This document shows, in pieces, positions 33,875-42,338 of a stretch of DNA of 64,000 bases. The position numbers were made by a program, and so were the translations under genes. Under the pieces are notes generated by a model. It was not told the origin of the DNA, ran no database searches, and was given only the letters and a program-made list of their open reading frames with translations. The DNA lies in contig NZ_JACIBV010000001.1 of assembly GCF_014195505.1 (NCBI RefSeq), positions 124,001 to 188,000 on the forward strand, in the 5' to 3' direction. The stretch's first letter is position 1; each line of letters begins with the position of its first letter. Source of the stretch: Nonomuraea dietziae. Its GTDB lineage: Bacteria > Actinomycetota > Actinomycetes > Streptosporangiales > Streptosporangiaceae.

Positions 33875-36118
33875 GTGGTTCGAAAGGCGCCGCGCGACGA
33901 TGCCGGCGACGAGGGCATGCGGGTCGTCCCGCCCAAGGACTGGGCGGGCGGCCTGCCGGCCGTGGCCCACGCGATGGAGACGGCCTATCGCCAGATGGGG
34001 GTGGGCCGCACCGCGCTGACCCTGCTCCAGGTCAACCAGAAACGCGGCTTCGACTGCCCCGGCTGCGCCTGGCCCGAGGGTGAGCATCGCAGTCCCGCCG
34101 AGTTCTGCGAGAACGGAGCCAAGGCCGTCGCGGAGGAGGCCACCACGCGAAGGGTCGGGCGGGAGTTCTTCGCCGCCCACCCCGTGGGCGAGCTGGCCGT
34201 CCGCAGCGACCACTGGCTCGGCCAGCAGGGCAGGCTCACCGAGCCCATGCACAAGCCTGCGGGCTCCGACCACTACGTGCCGATCGCGTGGGAGGCCGCC
34301 TTCGAGATCATCGCCAGGGAGCTGCGCGCGCTCGGCGGTCCCGACGAGGCGGTCTTCTACACCTCGGGCCGCACCTCCAACGAGGCCGCGTTCGTCTACC
34401 AGCTGCTCGTGCGCCGCTTCGGCACCAACAACCTGCCCGACTGCTCCAACATGTGCCACGAGTCAAGCGGCTCGGCGCTCAACCAGACGCTCGGCATCGG
34501 GAAGGGCACGGTGTCGCTGGAGGATCTGCACAGGGCGGAGCTCATCTTCGTCGTGGGGCAGAACCCCGGCACCAACCATCCCCGCATGCTCACGGCGCTG
34601 GAGCGGGCCAAGCGTGGAGGGGCCCGCATCATCGCGGTCAACCCGCTGCCGGAGGCGGGCCTGCTGCGCTTCAAGAACCCGCAGAAGCCCTCCGGTCTCG
34701 GCAAGGGCACCGCGCTCGCCGACCGCTTCCTGCAGATCCGGCTCAACGGGGACATGGCGTTGTTCCAGGCGCTGTCCCTGCTCCTGCTCGACTCCGCCGA
34801 CCAGGAGTTCATCGAGCGGCACACCCACGGCTTCGAGGACTGGGAGCGCCACCTGCGCGCGCTCGACTGGGAGCGGGTGCTGGAGGCCACCGGCCTGTCC
34901 ATGGCCGAGCTCGAGGCGACGGCCGAGGACGTGCGGGCGGCGGGTTCGGTCGTCGTGTGCTGGGCCATGGGGCTGACGCAGCACCGCAACTCGGTGGCCA
35001 CGATCAGGGAGGTCGTGAACTTCCTGCTGCTGCGCGGCAACGTGGGAAGGAGCGGCGCAGGGGTCTGCCCGGTGCGCGGGCACTCCAACGTCCAGGGCGA
35101 CAGGACCATGGGCATCTACGAGAAGCCGTCACAGGCGTTCCTCGACGCGCTGGGCAAGGAGTTCGGGTTCTCGCCGCCAGGCCACCACGGGCTCGACACC
35201 GTGGAGGCGATCAGGGCCATGCGCGACGGTTCGGCCAAGGTGTTCGTCGGAATGGGCGGCAACTTCGTCAGAGCCACTCCCGACAGCGACGTCACCGAGG
35301 CGGCGCTGCGCCGTACCCGGTTGACCGTGCAGATCTCCACCAAGCTGAACCGCTCGCACGCGGTGTGCGGCAGGGAGGCGCTCATCCTGCCCACGCTCGG
35401 CCGTACCGAGCGGGACCCCGCCGGCTACGTGACCGTCGAGGACTCGATGGGCCTGGTGCACGCCTCCACGGGCCGGCTCAGACCGGCCTCGGCCGAGCTG
35501 CTGTCCGAGGTGGCCATCGTCTGCCGGCTGGCGGGCGCGCTGTTCGGCGACGACCCGCACGTGCCGTGGGCCGGCTTCGAGCACGACTACGGAGCGATCA
35601 GGGACAGGGTGTCGCGGGTGATCCCCGGCTTCGAGGACTTCAACGCCCGCGCGCCAGGCGGCTTCGCGCTGCCCAACGCGCCGAGGGACGAGCGCAGGTT
35701 CCCCACCGCCACGGGGAAGGCCAACTTCACCGTCAACGCGCTCGAGGTGCTGCGGGTCCCGCCAGGCCGGCTGCTGTTGCAGACGGTCAGGAGCCACGAC
35801 CAGTACAACACCACGATCTACGGGCTCGACGACCGCTACCGAGGGGTGAAGGCGGGACGCAGGGTCGTCTTCGTGCATCCGGACGATCTGGCCGAGCGCG
35901 ATCTGGCCGACGGCGACCTGGTGGACCTGATCAGCGAGTGGCCGGACGGCGAGCGCAAGGCCGAGGGGTTCAGGGCGATCGCCTATCCGACGGCGCGCGG
36001 CTGCTGCGCGGCCTACTTCCCCGAGACCAACGTGCTGGTGCCGCTGGACTCGGTGGCCGAGACGTCCAACACCCCGACGTCCAAGAGCGTGGTGGTACGG
36101 CTGGAGCGAGCCGGCTAG
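33875..36118 (+). CDS. molybdopterin oxidoreductase, FdhF/YdeP-like formate dehydrogenase
   Basis: 747 residues from GTG at 33875, two bases after the oxygenase stop; ATG at 33917 is an alternative start. An N-terminal [4Fe-4S] motif (FDCPGCAWPEG ... FCENGAKA) precedes the molybdopterin fold. It has MCHESSGSALNQTLG at the position where formate dehydrogenases carry Cys or selenocysteine, and GQNPGTNHPRML and MGLTQHRNSVATI follow. This is the FdhF/YdeP (TIGR01701-like) group. In this neighbourhood it plausibly oxidises the formate made by the MscR/MBL pathway and by PurU. No diaphorase subunit is encoded nearby, so the electron acceptor is unknown. Its stop overlaps that of the convergent IclR gene by four bases. 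Confidence 0.87.
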   Translation: MVRKAPRDDAGDEGMRVVPPKDWAGGLPAVAHAMETAYRQMGVGRTALTLLQVNQKRGFDCPGCAWPEGEHRSPAEFCENGAKAVAEEATTRRVGREFFAAHPVGELAVRSDHWLGQQGRLTEPMHKPAGSDHYVPIAWEAAFEIIARELRALGGPDEAVFYTSGRTSNEAAFVYQLLVRRFGTNNLPDCSNMCHESSGSALNQTLGIGKGTVSLEDLHRAELIFVVGQNPGTNHPRMLTALERAKRGGARIIAVNPLPEAGLLRFKNPQKPSGLGKGTALADRFLQIRLNGDMALFQALSLLLLDSADQEFIERHTHGFEDWERHLRALDWERVLEATGLSMAELEATAEDVRAAGSVVVCWAMGLTQHRNSVATIREVVNFLLLRGNVGRSGAGVCPVRGHSNVQGDRTMGIYEKPSQAFLDALGKEFGFSPPGHHGLDTVEAIRAMRDGSAKVFVGMGGNFVRATPDSDVTEAALRRTRLTVQISTKLNRSHAVCGREALILPTLGRTERDPAGYVTVEDSMGLVHASTGRLRPASAELLSEVAIVCRLAGALFGDDPHVPWAGFEHDYGAIRDRVSRVIPGFEDFNARAPGGFALPNAPRDERRFPTATGKANFTVNALEVLRVPPGRLLLQTVRSHDQYNTTIYGLDDRYRGVKAGRRVVFVHPDDLAERDLADGDLVDLISEWPDGERKAEGFRAIAYPTARGCCAAYFPETNVLVPLDSVAETSNTPTSKSVVVRLERAG

Positions 36119-36888
36119 CCCGCGTAGCCGAGGCGGCGGCTGATCTCCTCGGCGCCGTCGATGAGGACGGGGGCCAGCTCGTGCATGCGCTCGGCGCTGA
36201 AGCGGTAGGCGGGCCCCGAGGCGCTGACGGCCGCGACGACCTCTCCGTGGTAGGAGCGGATGGGCGCGGCCATGGCGTTGAGCCCCTCCTCCAGCTCCTC
36301 CAGGCAGAAGGCGTAGCCGGTCGAGCGGGCCTCGTCCAGTTGCCGCTCCAGCGCGTCGACCGCCGTGATCGTCCTGGGCGTGAAGCTCTCCAGCTTCCCG
36401 TCGGACAGCAGCTTGGCGCGCTGCCCGTCCTCCTGGTGGGCCAGCAGCACCTTGCCGCTGGAGGTGGCGTGGAGCGGCGTCACCTGGCCCACCCAGTTGT
36501 AGGCGGTGACCGCGGACGGGCCTCTGACCTGGTCGAGGTTGATCGCGTAGGAGGAGCGGAGCACGGCGATGTTCACCGTCTCGCCGATCGCCTCCGCCAG
36601 CCGCTGGCAGACGGCCCGCGCGCGCTGGGTGATGTCCATCTGCGTGCTGACCCCGCCGGCCAGCCTGATGATGCCGAAACCGAGGCGATACTTGCCCCGG
36701 TCCTCGGCCTGCTCGACGAGGCCGCGCGCCTCGAGCGCGCCGAGCAGCCTGAAGGCGGTCGACTTGTGGACGTCGATCTCGGCGGCCACCTCGCTGACCC
36801 CGGCTTCGCCCCGGCGCGAGAGGATCTCCAGCACGCTGATCGCCCGATCGACCGACTGCACGCCCCCGCTGCTCGAGTCGTTGCTCAT
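36115..36888 (-). CDS. IclR-family transcriptional regulator of the betaine island
   Basis: 257 residues from ATG at 36888 (MSNDSSSGGVQSVDRAISVL). The N-terminal winged helix is LEILSRRGEAGVSEVAAEID, VHKSTAFRLLGALEARGLVE. The C-terminal IclR ligand domain contains GETVNIAVLRSSYAINLDQV, PLHATSSGKVLLAH and AAPIRSYHGEVVAAVSASGP. It is central to the cluster and divergent from betA. Tandem palindromes TTGCG-N5-CGCAA-like occur in the region between them and at four other island promoters, so it is the leading candidate for the protein that binds them, probably as a repressor relieved by choline, betaine or a product. Confidence 0.92.
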   Translation of the reverse strand: MSNDSSSGGVQSVDRAISVLEILSRRGEAGVSEVAAEIDVHKSTAFRLLGALEARGLVEQAEDRGKYRLGFGIIRLAGGVSTQMDITQRARAVCQRLAEAIGETVNIAVLRSSYAINLDQVRGPSAVTAYNWVGQVTPLHATSSGKVLLAHQEDGQRAKLLSDGKLESFTPRTITAVDALERQLDEARSTGYAFCLEELEEGLNAMAAPIRSYHGEVVAAVSASGPAYRFSAERMHELAPVLIDGAEEISRRLGYAG

Positions 36889-36946
36889 AGCGAAACTGTA
36901 AGTGCTGAAGGCAACCGAGTCGAACTCATCGTCAAAAGATCTCCTG

Positions 36947-36980
36947 TTGCGACTAGTGCAACACAATGCGCAGGACGCTA
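36947..36980. promoter_or_regulatory. tandem operators between the IclR gene and betA
   Basis: TTGCGACTAGTGCAA (36947-36961; GTTGC/GCAAC outer arms perfect) and the degenerate ATGCGCAGGACGCTA (36966-36980) are again 19 bases apart. No TTGAC -35 is found 31 bases before the first site here, so this promoter differs from the other four or is read in the other direction. Confidence 0.55.
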
Positions 36981-37015
36981 CGATTCGGTGAAACGCGCGA
37001 GCGAGACGAGGCAAC

Positions 37016-38653
37016 ATGACGTCACAGCACTACGACTTCGTCATCGTCGGAGGCGGCTCGGCGGGCAGCGCCCTGGCCAACCGGCTCTCCGCGGACCCCG
37101 CCACGCGGGTGCTGGTCCTCGAGGCCGGCCGTCCAGACTATCCGTGGGACGTCTTCATCCACATGCCCGCGGCCCTGCCCTTCCCGATCGGCAACCGCCT
37201 CTACGACTGGAAGTACGAGTCGGAGCCCGAGCCGCACATGCACGGCAGGCGCATCTACCACGCCCGCGGCAAGGTGCTCGGCGGTTCCAGCAGCATCAAC
37301 GGGATGATCTTCCAGCGCGGCAACCCCCTCGACTACGAGCGGTGGGGCGCCGACCCGGGGATGAAGACATGGGACTACGCCCACTGCCTGCCGTACTTCA
37401 AGCGGATGGAGAACTGCCTGGCCGATCCCGGCACGCCCTTCCGCGGCCACGACGGGCCGCTGGCGCTGGAGCGGGGGCCGGCGAGCACGCCGCTCTACGA
37501 CGCCTTCTTCGAGGCCGTGCAGCAGGCGGGCCACCCGCTCACCGACGACGTCAACGGCTACCGCCAGGAGGGCTTCGCCCGCTTCGACCGCAACATCAGG
37601 CGCGGCCGCAGGCTCAGCGCCGCCCGCGCCTACCTGCACCCCGTCATGAAGCGCCCCAACCTCACCGTCAGGACGCGGACGCTGGTGACGCGGGTCATCT
37701 TCGAGGGCAGGCGCGCCGTCGGCGTGGAGTACGACGGCGGAGCCGTCAGGGCGGGCGAGGTCATCCTGTGCGGAGGCGCGATCAACTCGCCGCAGCTCCT
37801 GCAGCTGTCCGGCGTCGGCAACGCGCGGGAACTGGGCGCCCTGGGCATCGACGTGGTGCACGACCTGCCGGGCGTGGGGGAGAACCTCCAGGACCATCTC
37901 GAGGTCTACATCCAGCACGGCTGCAGCCGGCCCGTCTCCATGCAGCCGAACCTGCAGAAGTGGCGCCACCCGTGGATCGGCGCGCAGTGGCTGTTCCTGC
38001 GGAGCGGACCCGGCGCGACCAACCACTTCGAGGCAGGCGGCTTCGTCCGCAGCAACGACGACGTCGACTACCCCAACCTGATGTTCCACTTCCTGCCCAT
38101 CGCCGTGCGCTACGACGGCTCGGCGCCCTCGGGAGGGCACGGCTACCAGGTGCACGTCGGGCCCATGTACTCCGACGCGCGCGGCTCAGTCAAGATCAAG
38201 AGCACTGACCCCCGGCAGCACCCCGCCCTGCGCTTCAACTACCTGTCGACCGAGCAGGACAGGCGGGAGTGGGTGGAGGCCGTCAGGGTGGCCCGCGACA
38301 TCCTGGGCCAGCCCGCGCTCGGCGCGTACAGCACGGGCGAGATCTCGCCGGGCCCCTCGGTGGAGAGCGACGAGGAGATCCTCGACTGGGTCGCCAAGGA
38401 CGGCGAGACGGCCCTGCACCCGTCGTGCACGGCCAGGATGGGCGTGGACGACCTGTCGGTGACCGACCCGGAGACGATGCGGGTGCACGGCGTCGACGGG
38501 CTGAGGGTGGTGGACGCCTCGGTCATGCCGTACGTCACCAACGGCAACATCTACGCGCCGGTGATGATGCTGGCGGAGAAGGCGGCCGACCTGATCCTCG
38601 GCAACACGCCGCTGCCGCCCGAGCCGACGGAGTTCTACCGCCACAGGGCATGA
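37016..38653 (+). CDS. betA: GMC-family choline dehydrogenase
   Basis: 545 residues. The N-terminal FAD motif is [22 protein letters not shown] signature 1 is [20 protein letters not shown] and signature 2 is [15 protein letters not shown]. The catalytic His-Asn region is near the C-terminus ([30 protein letters not shown]). Length and motifs match BetA-type choline dehydrogenases, which oxidise choline to betaine aldehyde. BetB is encoded 1.1 kb away. Related alcohol oxidases share the motifs, so the substrate rests on context. GAGG stands four bases before the ATG. Divergent from the IclR gene across tandem operators. Confidence 0.9.
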   Translation: MTSQHYDFVIVGGGSAGSALANRLSADPATRVLVLEAGRPDYPWDVFIHMPAALPFPIGNRLYDWKYESEPEPHMHGRRIYHARGKVLGGSSSINGMIFQRGNPLDYERWGADPGMKTWDYAHCLPYFKRMENCLADPGTPFRGHDGPLALERGPASTPLYDAFFEAVQQAGHPLTDDVNGYRQEGFARFDRNIRRGRRLSAARAYLHPVMKRPNLTVRTRTLVTRVIFEGRRAVGVEYDGGAVRAGEVILCGGAINSPQLLQLSGVGNARELGALGIDVVHDLPGVGENLQDHLEVYIQHGCSRPVSMQPNLQKWRHPWIGAQWLFLRSGPGATNHFEAGGFVRSNDDVDYPNLMFHFLPIAVRYDGSAPSGGHGYQVHVGPMYSDARGSVKIKSTDPRQHPALRFNYLSTEQDRREWVEAVRVARDILGQPALGAYSTGEISPGPSVESDEEILDWVAKDGETALHPSCTARMGVDDLSVTDPETMRVHGVDGLRVVDASVMPYVTNGNIYAPVMMLAEKAADLILGNTPLPPEPTEFYRHRA

Positions 38654-38658
38654 GGAAA

Positions 38659-38686
38659 GGCGGTGGGGGCCGGCGCCCCCACCGCC
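38659..38686. terminator. bidirectional terminator between betA and purU
   Basis: GGCGGTGGGGGC and GCCCCCACCGCC form a perfect 12-bp GC stem with a four-base loop, five bases after the betA stop and 16 bases before the convergent purU stop. Confidence 0.85.
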
Positions 38687-38702
38687 TCGTCACGCGGCGG
38701 GC

Positions 38703-39566
38703 TCAGCGGAAGACGACCGTCCTGTCCCCGTTGAGCAGCACGCGTTGCTCGCTGTGCCACTTGACGGCCCTGGCCAGCACCTGGGCCTCGACGTCCCGGC
38801 CGGCCGCGACCAGGTCCTCGGGGTCGAGCTCGTGGTCCACCCTCGCCACGTCCTGCTCGATGATGGGCCCCTCGTCGAGGTCGGCCGTGACGTAGTGGGC
38901 GGTGGCGCCGATGAGCTTCACCCCCCGCTCGTGGGCCTGGTGGTACGGCTTGGCGCCCTTGAAGCCCGGCAGGAACGAGTGGTGGATGTTGATGGCCCGG
39001 CCTTCCAGGCGCTTGCACATGTCGTCGGAGAGGATCTGCATGTAGCGGGCCAGCACCACCAGGTCCGCGTCGTACTCGGCCACCAGGTCGAGCACCTTGG
39101 CCTCGGCTTCCGCCTTGCCGTCAGCGGTGACCGGGACGTGGTGGAAGGGCACGCCGTAGGAGGACGCGAGCGGCTCCAGATCGGGATGGTTGGAGACGAT
39201 CGCGGGGACATCGATGTTGAGGCCCCCCACCTGTCTGCGGAAGAGCAGGTCGTTCACGCAGTGGCCGAACTTCGACACCATGACGAGCGCCCTGGTGGGC
39301 GTCGCCGCGTCGTTGAGCTGCCAGGTCATCTGGAACGACTCGGCGACGTAGGCGAAGCCCTCGCGCAACTCCTCCAGGCCGTCATGGGCGGCGAAGTGCA
39401 CGCGCATGAAGAAACCGCCGCCGCGCCGGTCGTTGAACTGCTTGCTCTGCAACATGTCACCGCGGTGCTGGACGAGGAAGCTGCTCACCGCGTACACGAT
39501 GCCTGGCTTGTCCGAGCAGGAGACGGTGAGGATGAACTCGCGGCCTGGGCCTGGACGAGGGGACAT
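38703..39566 (-). CDS. purU: formyltetrahydrofolate deformylase
   Basis: 287 residues. An N-terminal ACT domain (FILTVSCSDKPGIVYAVSSF) is joined to a formyltransferase-like domain with LVMVSKFGHCVNDLL, the catalytic Asn-His-Asp set in INIHHSFLPGFKGAKPYHQA and HYVTADLDEGPII. It hydrolyses 10-formyl-THF to formate and THF. In this island it would restore free THF that DMG oxidase and sarcosine oxidase need as one-carbon acceptor, and the formate could go to the Fdh-like enzyme. ATG at 39566 with GGAGG four bases upstream is preferred over GTG at 39569. It is divergent from betB and shares the tandem-operator promoter design. Confidence 0.95.
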   Translation of the reverse strand: MSPRPGPGREFILTVSCSDKPGIVYAVSSFLVQHRGDMLQSKQFNDRRGGGFFMRVHFAAHDGLEELREGFAYVAESFQMTWQLNDAATPTRALVMVSKFGHCVNDLLFRRQVGGLNIDVPAIVSNHPDLEPLASSYGVPFHHVPVTADGKAEAEAKVLDLVAEYDADLVVLARYMQILSDDMCKRLEGRAINIHHSFLPGFKGAKPYHQAHERGVKLIGATAHYVTADLDEGPIIEQDVARVDHELDPEDLVAAGRDVEAQVLARAVKWHSEQRVLLNGDRTVVFR

Positions 39567-39580
39567 CACACCTCCTTGTG

Positions 39581-39645
39581 TTGCGTATTACGCAAAATGG
39601 TGATGTATACGCAACAGCGTGGACGCGCGAGCGTCCGCTCGTCAA
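39581..39645 (-). promoter_or_regulatory. purU promoter with tandem operators
   Basis: Read on the minus strand: -35 TTGACG (5' end at 39645), then TTGCGTATACATCAC whose 5' end (39614) is 31 bases downstream. Next comes the near-perfect TTGCGTAATACGCAA (5' end 39595), another 19 bases on. These distances are identical to those at the ferredoxin, betB and dmg promoters. Confidence 0.68.
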
Positions 39646-39709
39646 GAGGGGTGACTCGGGATAAACGGAATCACAACGTATGGATTCACCCAGTGATTCC
39701 CCCAAACCC

Positions 39710-39774
39710 TTGACGAACGGAGGGTAACGGGTCAATTGTGTTCCCCATTGAGCATGGCCTTGCGTCATACGCAA
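39710..39774 (+). promoter_or_regulatory. betB promoter with tandem operators
   Basis: The -35 is TTGACG at 39710-39715. A degenerate first site TTCCCCATTGAGCAT begins at 39741 (31 bases on), and a strong second site TTGCGTCATACGCAA begins at 39760 (19 further). The second site ends 17 bases before the betB ATG. Confidence 0.68.
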
Positions 39775-39791
39775 CGATCAGAGGTGTGCCG

Positions 39792-41252
39792 ATGACCGAT
39801 CTCTACATCGGCGGCACGTGGACCAAGCCGGTCGCCGGCGGACAGCGGAGTATCCTCTCGCCCGCCGACGGCAGCCTCGTGACCACGGTCGCCGAAGCAA
39901 CAGCGGCCGACACCGTGGCCGCCATCAGGGCCGCGCGGCACGCATTCGACAGCGGTCTCTGGCCCTTCACTCCCGCAAGGGAACGGGGCGCGCTGCTGTC
40001 CAAGGTAGCTGACCTGGTGGAACGCGACCGCGACGCCTTCGCCCGCGCCGAGTCGGGCGACACGGGCAAGCGCCTGGTCGAGAGCGAGTACGACGTCGAC
40101 GACTCCGTCTCATGCCTGCGCTACTTCGCGGGCGTGGCGGGCACCGACGCGGGACGGGTCATCGACACCGGCCGCGACGACGCCATCAGCAGGGTCGTCT
40201 ACGAGCCCGTCGGGGTCTGCGGCCTGATCACGCCGTGGAACTACCCGCTGCTGCAGACCACGTGGAAGGTGGCGCCGGCGCTCGCCGCAGGCAACACCTT
40301 CGTGCTCAAGCCGAGCGAGCTCACTCCGAGCACGGCGATCCTGCTCGTCAGGGCGCTGCAGGAGGCCGGACTGCCCGAGGGCGTGGCCAACCTCGTGCTC
40401 GGCGCGGGACCCGAGGTGGGCGCGCCGCTGGCCGAGCACCCCGACGTCGACATGGTGTCGTTCACCGGCGGCCTGGCGACGGGACGGCGCATCATGGCGG
40501 CGGCTTCGGCCACCGTGAAGCGCGTCGCGCTCGAACTCGGGGGCAAGAACCCCAACATCGTCTTCGCCGACGCGGACTTCGAGACCGCCGTCGACTTCGC
40601 CCTCACCGCCGTCTTCCTGCACTCGGGGCAGGTCTGCTCGGCAGGCGCGCGGCTGCTGGTGGAGGACTCCCTGCACGACGCCTTCGTCGACGAGGTGGTC
40701 AGGAGAGCCGAGCGTATCCGGCTCGGCGGACCCTTCGACCCCGAGGCGCAGGCGGGCCCGCTCATCTCAGCGGCCCACCTGGCGAAGGTGGAGGAGTACG
40801 TGGCCGCGGGCCTCGCCGAGGGCGCGACCCTCCGCTGCGGCGGCAGCAGGCTGGAGCGCGACGGCTACTTCTACCCGCCGACCGTGCTCGACGACTGCAA
40901 GCAGGGCATGCGCGTGGTGCGGGAGGAGTCCTTCGGCCCCGTGCTGACCGTCGAGCGCTTCACCGGCGAGGAGGAGGCGATCCGCCTGGCCAACGACACC
41001 GAGTACGGCCTGGCCGGCGCCGTCTGGACCCAGGACGCGGGCAGGGCCCAGCGTGTCGCGGGACGGCTCCGCCACGGCACGGTGTGGATCAACGACTACC
41101 ACCCCTACGTGCCCCAGGCCGAATGGGGCGGCTTCAAGCAGTCGGGCATCGGCCGCGAGCTCGGCCCGACCGGACTGGACGAGTACCGCGAGATCAAGCA
41201 TGTGTGGCAGAACACCCGCCCGCGCCCCCAGCGGTGGTTCCCCGCGAACTGA
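39792..41252 (+). CDS. betB: betaine aldehyde dehydrogenase
   Basis: 486 residues of the NAD(P)-dependent aldehyde dehydrogenase superfamily. The cofactor and catalytic motifs are VCGLITPWNYPLL, FTGGLATGRRIM, general base Glu248 in ALELGGKNPN and nucleophile Cys282 in HSGQVCSAGARL. The C-terminal signature WINDYHPYVPQAEWGGFKQSG with its aromatic residues fits betaine-aldehyde-type enzymes. It should oxidise betaine aldehyde to glycine betaine. ATG at 39792 follows GAGGTG by five bases; the longer frame starting at 39738 would lie inside the operator. It heads the operon betB-proV-proW-proX. Confidence 0.94.
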   Translation: MTDLYIGGTWTKPVAGGQRSILSPADGSLVTTVAEATAADTVAAIRAARHAFDSGLWPFTPARERGALLSKVADLVERDRDAFARAESGDTGKRLVESEYDVDDSVSCLRYFAGVAGTDAGRVIDTGRDDAISRVVYEPVGVCGLITPWNYPLLQTTWKVAPALAAGNTFVLKPSELTPSTAILLVRALQEAGLPEGVANLVLGAGPEVGAPLAEHPDVDMVSFTGGLATGRRIMAAASATVKRVALELGGKNPNIVFADADFETAVDFALTAVFLHSGQVCSAGARLLVEDSLHDAFVDEVVRRAERIRLGGPFDPEAQAGPLISAAHLAKVEEYVAAGLAEGATLRCGGSRLERDGYFYPPTVLDDCKQGMRVVREESFGPVLTVERFTGEEEAIRLANDTEYGLAGAVWTQDAGRAQRVAGRLRHGTVWINDYHPYVPQAEWGGFKQSGIGRELGPTGLDEYREIKHVWQNTRPRPQRWFPAN

Positions 41253-41276
41253 CGCTCCGACGACCAAGAGGTGGCC

Positions 41277-42338
41277 ATGACCGTGCCGTCACTGACCGAA
41301 CCACGTCAGCTCGACACCGACACCCCACCTGTCCTCGCCGTCAGGGGACTGTGGAAGGTGTTCGGTCCCAAGGCCGACGGAGTCGTCGGCACCACGCTCA
41401 GCCGTAAGGAGCTGAAGGAGCAGACCGGCTGTGTCGCCGCCGTGCGCGACGTCTCCTTCGACGTCCGGCGAGGCGAGGTGTTCGTCGTCATGGGCCTGTC
41501 GGGCTCGGGCAAGTCCACTCTCGTCCGCTGCCTGACCAGGCTGATCGAGCCGACGGCGGGCGAGATCGTGCTGGACGGCGAGGACATCCGCAAGGCCGAC
41601 GACCGCAGGCTGCGCGAGCTGCGCAGGCACCGCATGGCCATGGTCTTCCAGCACTTCGGGCTGCTGCCGCACCGCTGCGTGCTGGACAACGTGGCCTTCG
41701 GCCTGGAGATCCGTGGCGTGCCCAAGCAGGAGCGCTACGCCCGCGCCCGTGAGGTGGTGGACCTGGTCGGGCTCAACGGATTCGAGAACTCCTACCCCGA
41801 CCAGCTGTCCGGCGGCATGCAGCAGCGCGTCGGACTGGCCCGCGCGCTGGCCGCCGACCCCGAGGTGCTGCTGTTCGACGAGCCGTTCTCCGCGCTCGAC
41901 CCGCTGATCAGGCGGGAGATGCAGAACGAGGTCATTCGCCTGCACCACGAGGTCGGCAAGACGATGGTCTTCATCACCCACGACCTCAGCGAGGCGCTCA
42001 AGCTCGGCGACAGGATCCTCATCATGCGCGACGGCGAGCTCGTCCAGGTCGGCACGCCCGACCAGGTGGTGGGCGCGCCCGCGGACGACTACGTCAGGGA
42101 CTTCGTCAGCGACGTCCCCCGCTCGCACGTCCTGACGCTGCGCTGGATCATGCGCCAACCCCTGATGGACGAGTCGCTCGACGGTCCCGTGCTCGGCCCC
42201 GACGTCGTCATCCGCGACGCGGTGCACACCGTGCTGTCGGCCGACAGGCCGGTCCGCGTGATCGAAGGCGACGACCTGCTCGGAGTCGTCACCAGCGCCG
42301 AGATCCTCGAGGTGATCGCGGGAGGGCAGGAACGATGA
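41277..42338 (+). CDS. proV: glycine betaine/proline ABC transporter ATP-binding protein
   Basis: 353 residues. The Walker A motif GLSGSGKST is at residues 73-81, the signature is [16 protein letters not shown], and Walker B is [13 protein letters not shown] characteristic ProV/OpuAA segment ([20 protein letters not shown]) precedes Walker A. The C-terminal extension of about 80 residues resembles a single degenerate CBS domain ([20 protein letters not shown]). It energises betaine uptake with ProW and ProX. AGAGGTG precedes the ATG at 41277. It overlaps proW by four bases. Confidence 0.95.
   Translation: MTVPSLTEPRQLDTDTPPVLAVRGLWKVFGPKADGVVGTTLSRKELKEQTGCVAAVRDVSFDVRRGEVFVVMGLSGSGKSTLVRCLTRLIEPTAGEIVLDGEDIRKADDRRLRELRRHRMAMVFQHFGLLPHRCVLDNVAFGLEIRGVPKQERYARAREVVDLVGLNGFENSYPDQLSGGMQQRVGLARALAADPEVLLFDEPFSALDPLIRREMQNEVIRLHHEVGKTMVFITHDLSEALKLGDRILIMRDGELVQVGTPDQVVGAPADDYVRDFVSDVPRSHVLTLRWIMRQPLMDESLDGPVLGPDVVIRDAVHTVLSADRPVRVIEGDDLLGVVTSAEILEVIAGGQER

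Noticed and set aside
34288..38208. A 1306-codon plus-strand open frame across the Fdh, IclR and betA genes
   Set aside because: It crosses three well-supported genes in another frame and has no protein family features; it reflects lack of stop codons in GC-rich DNA.
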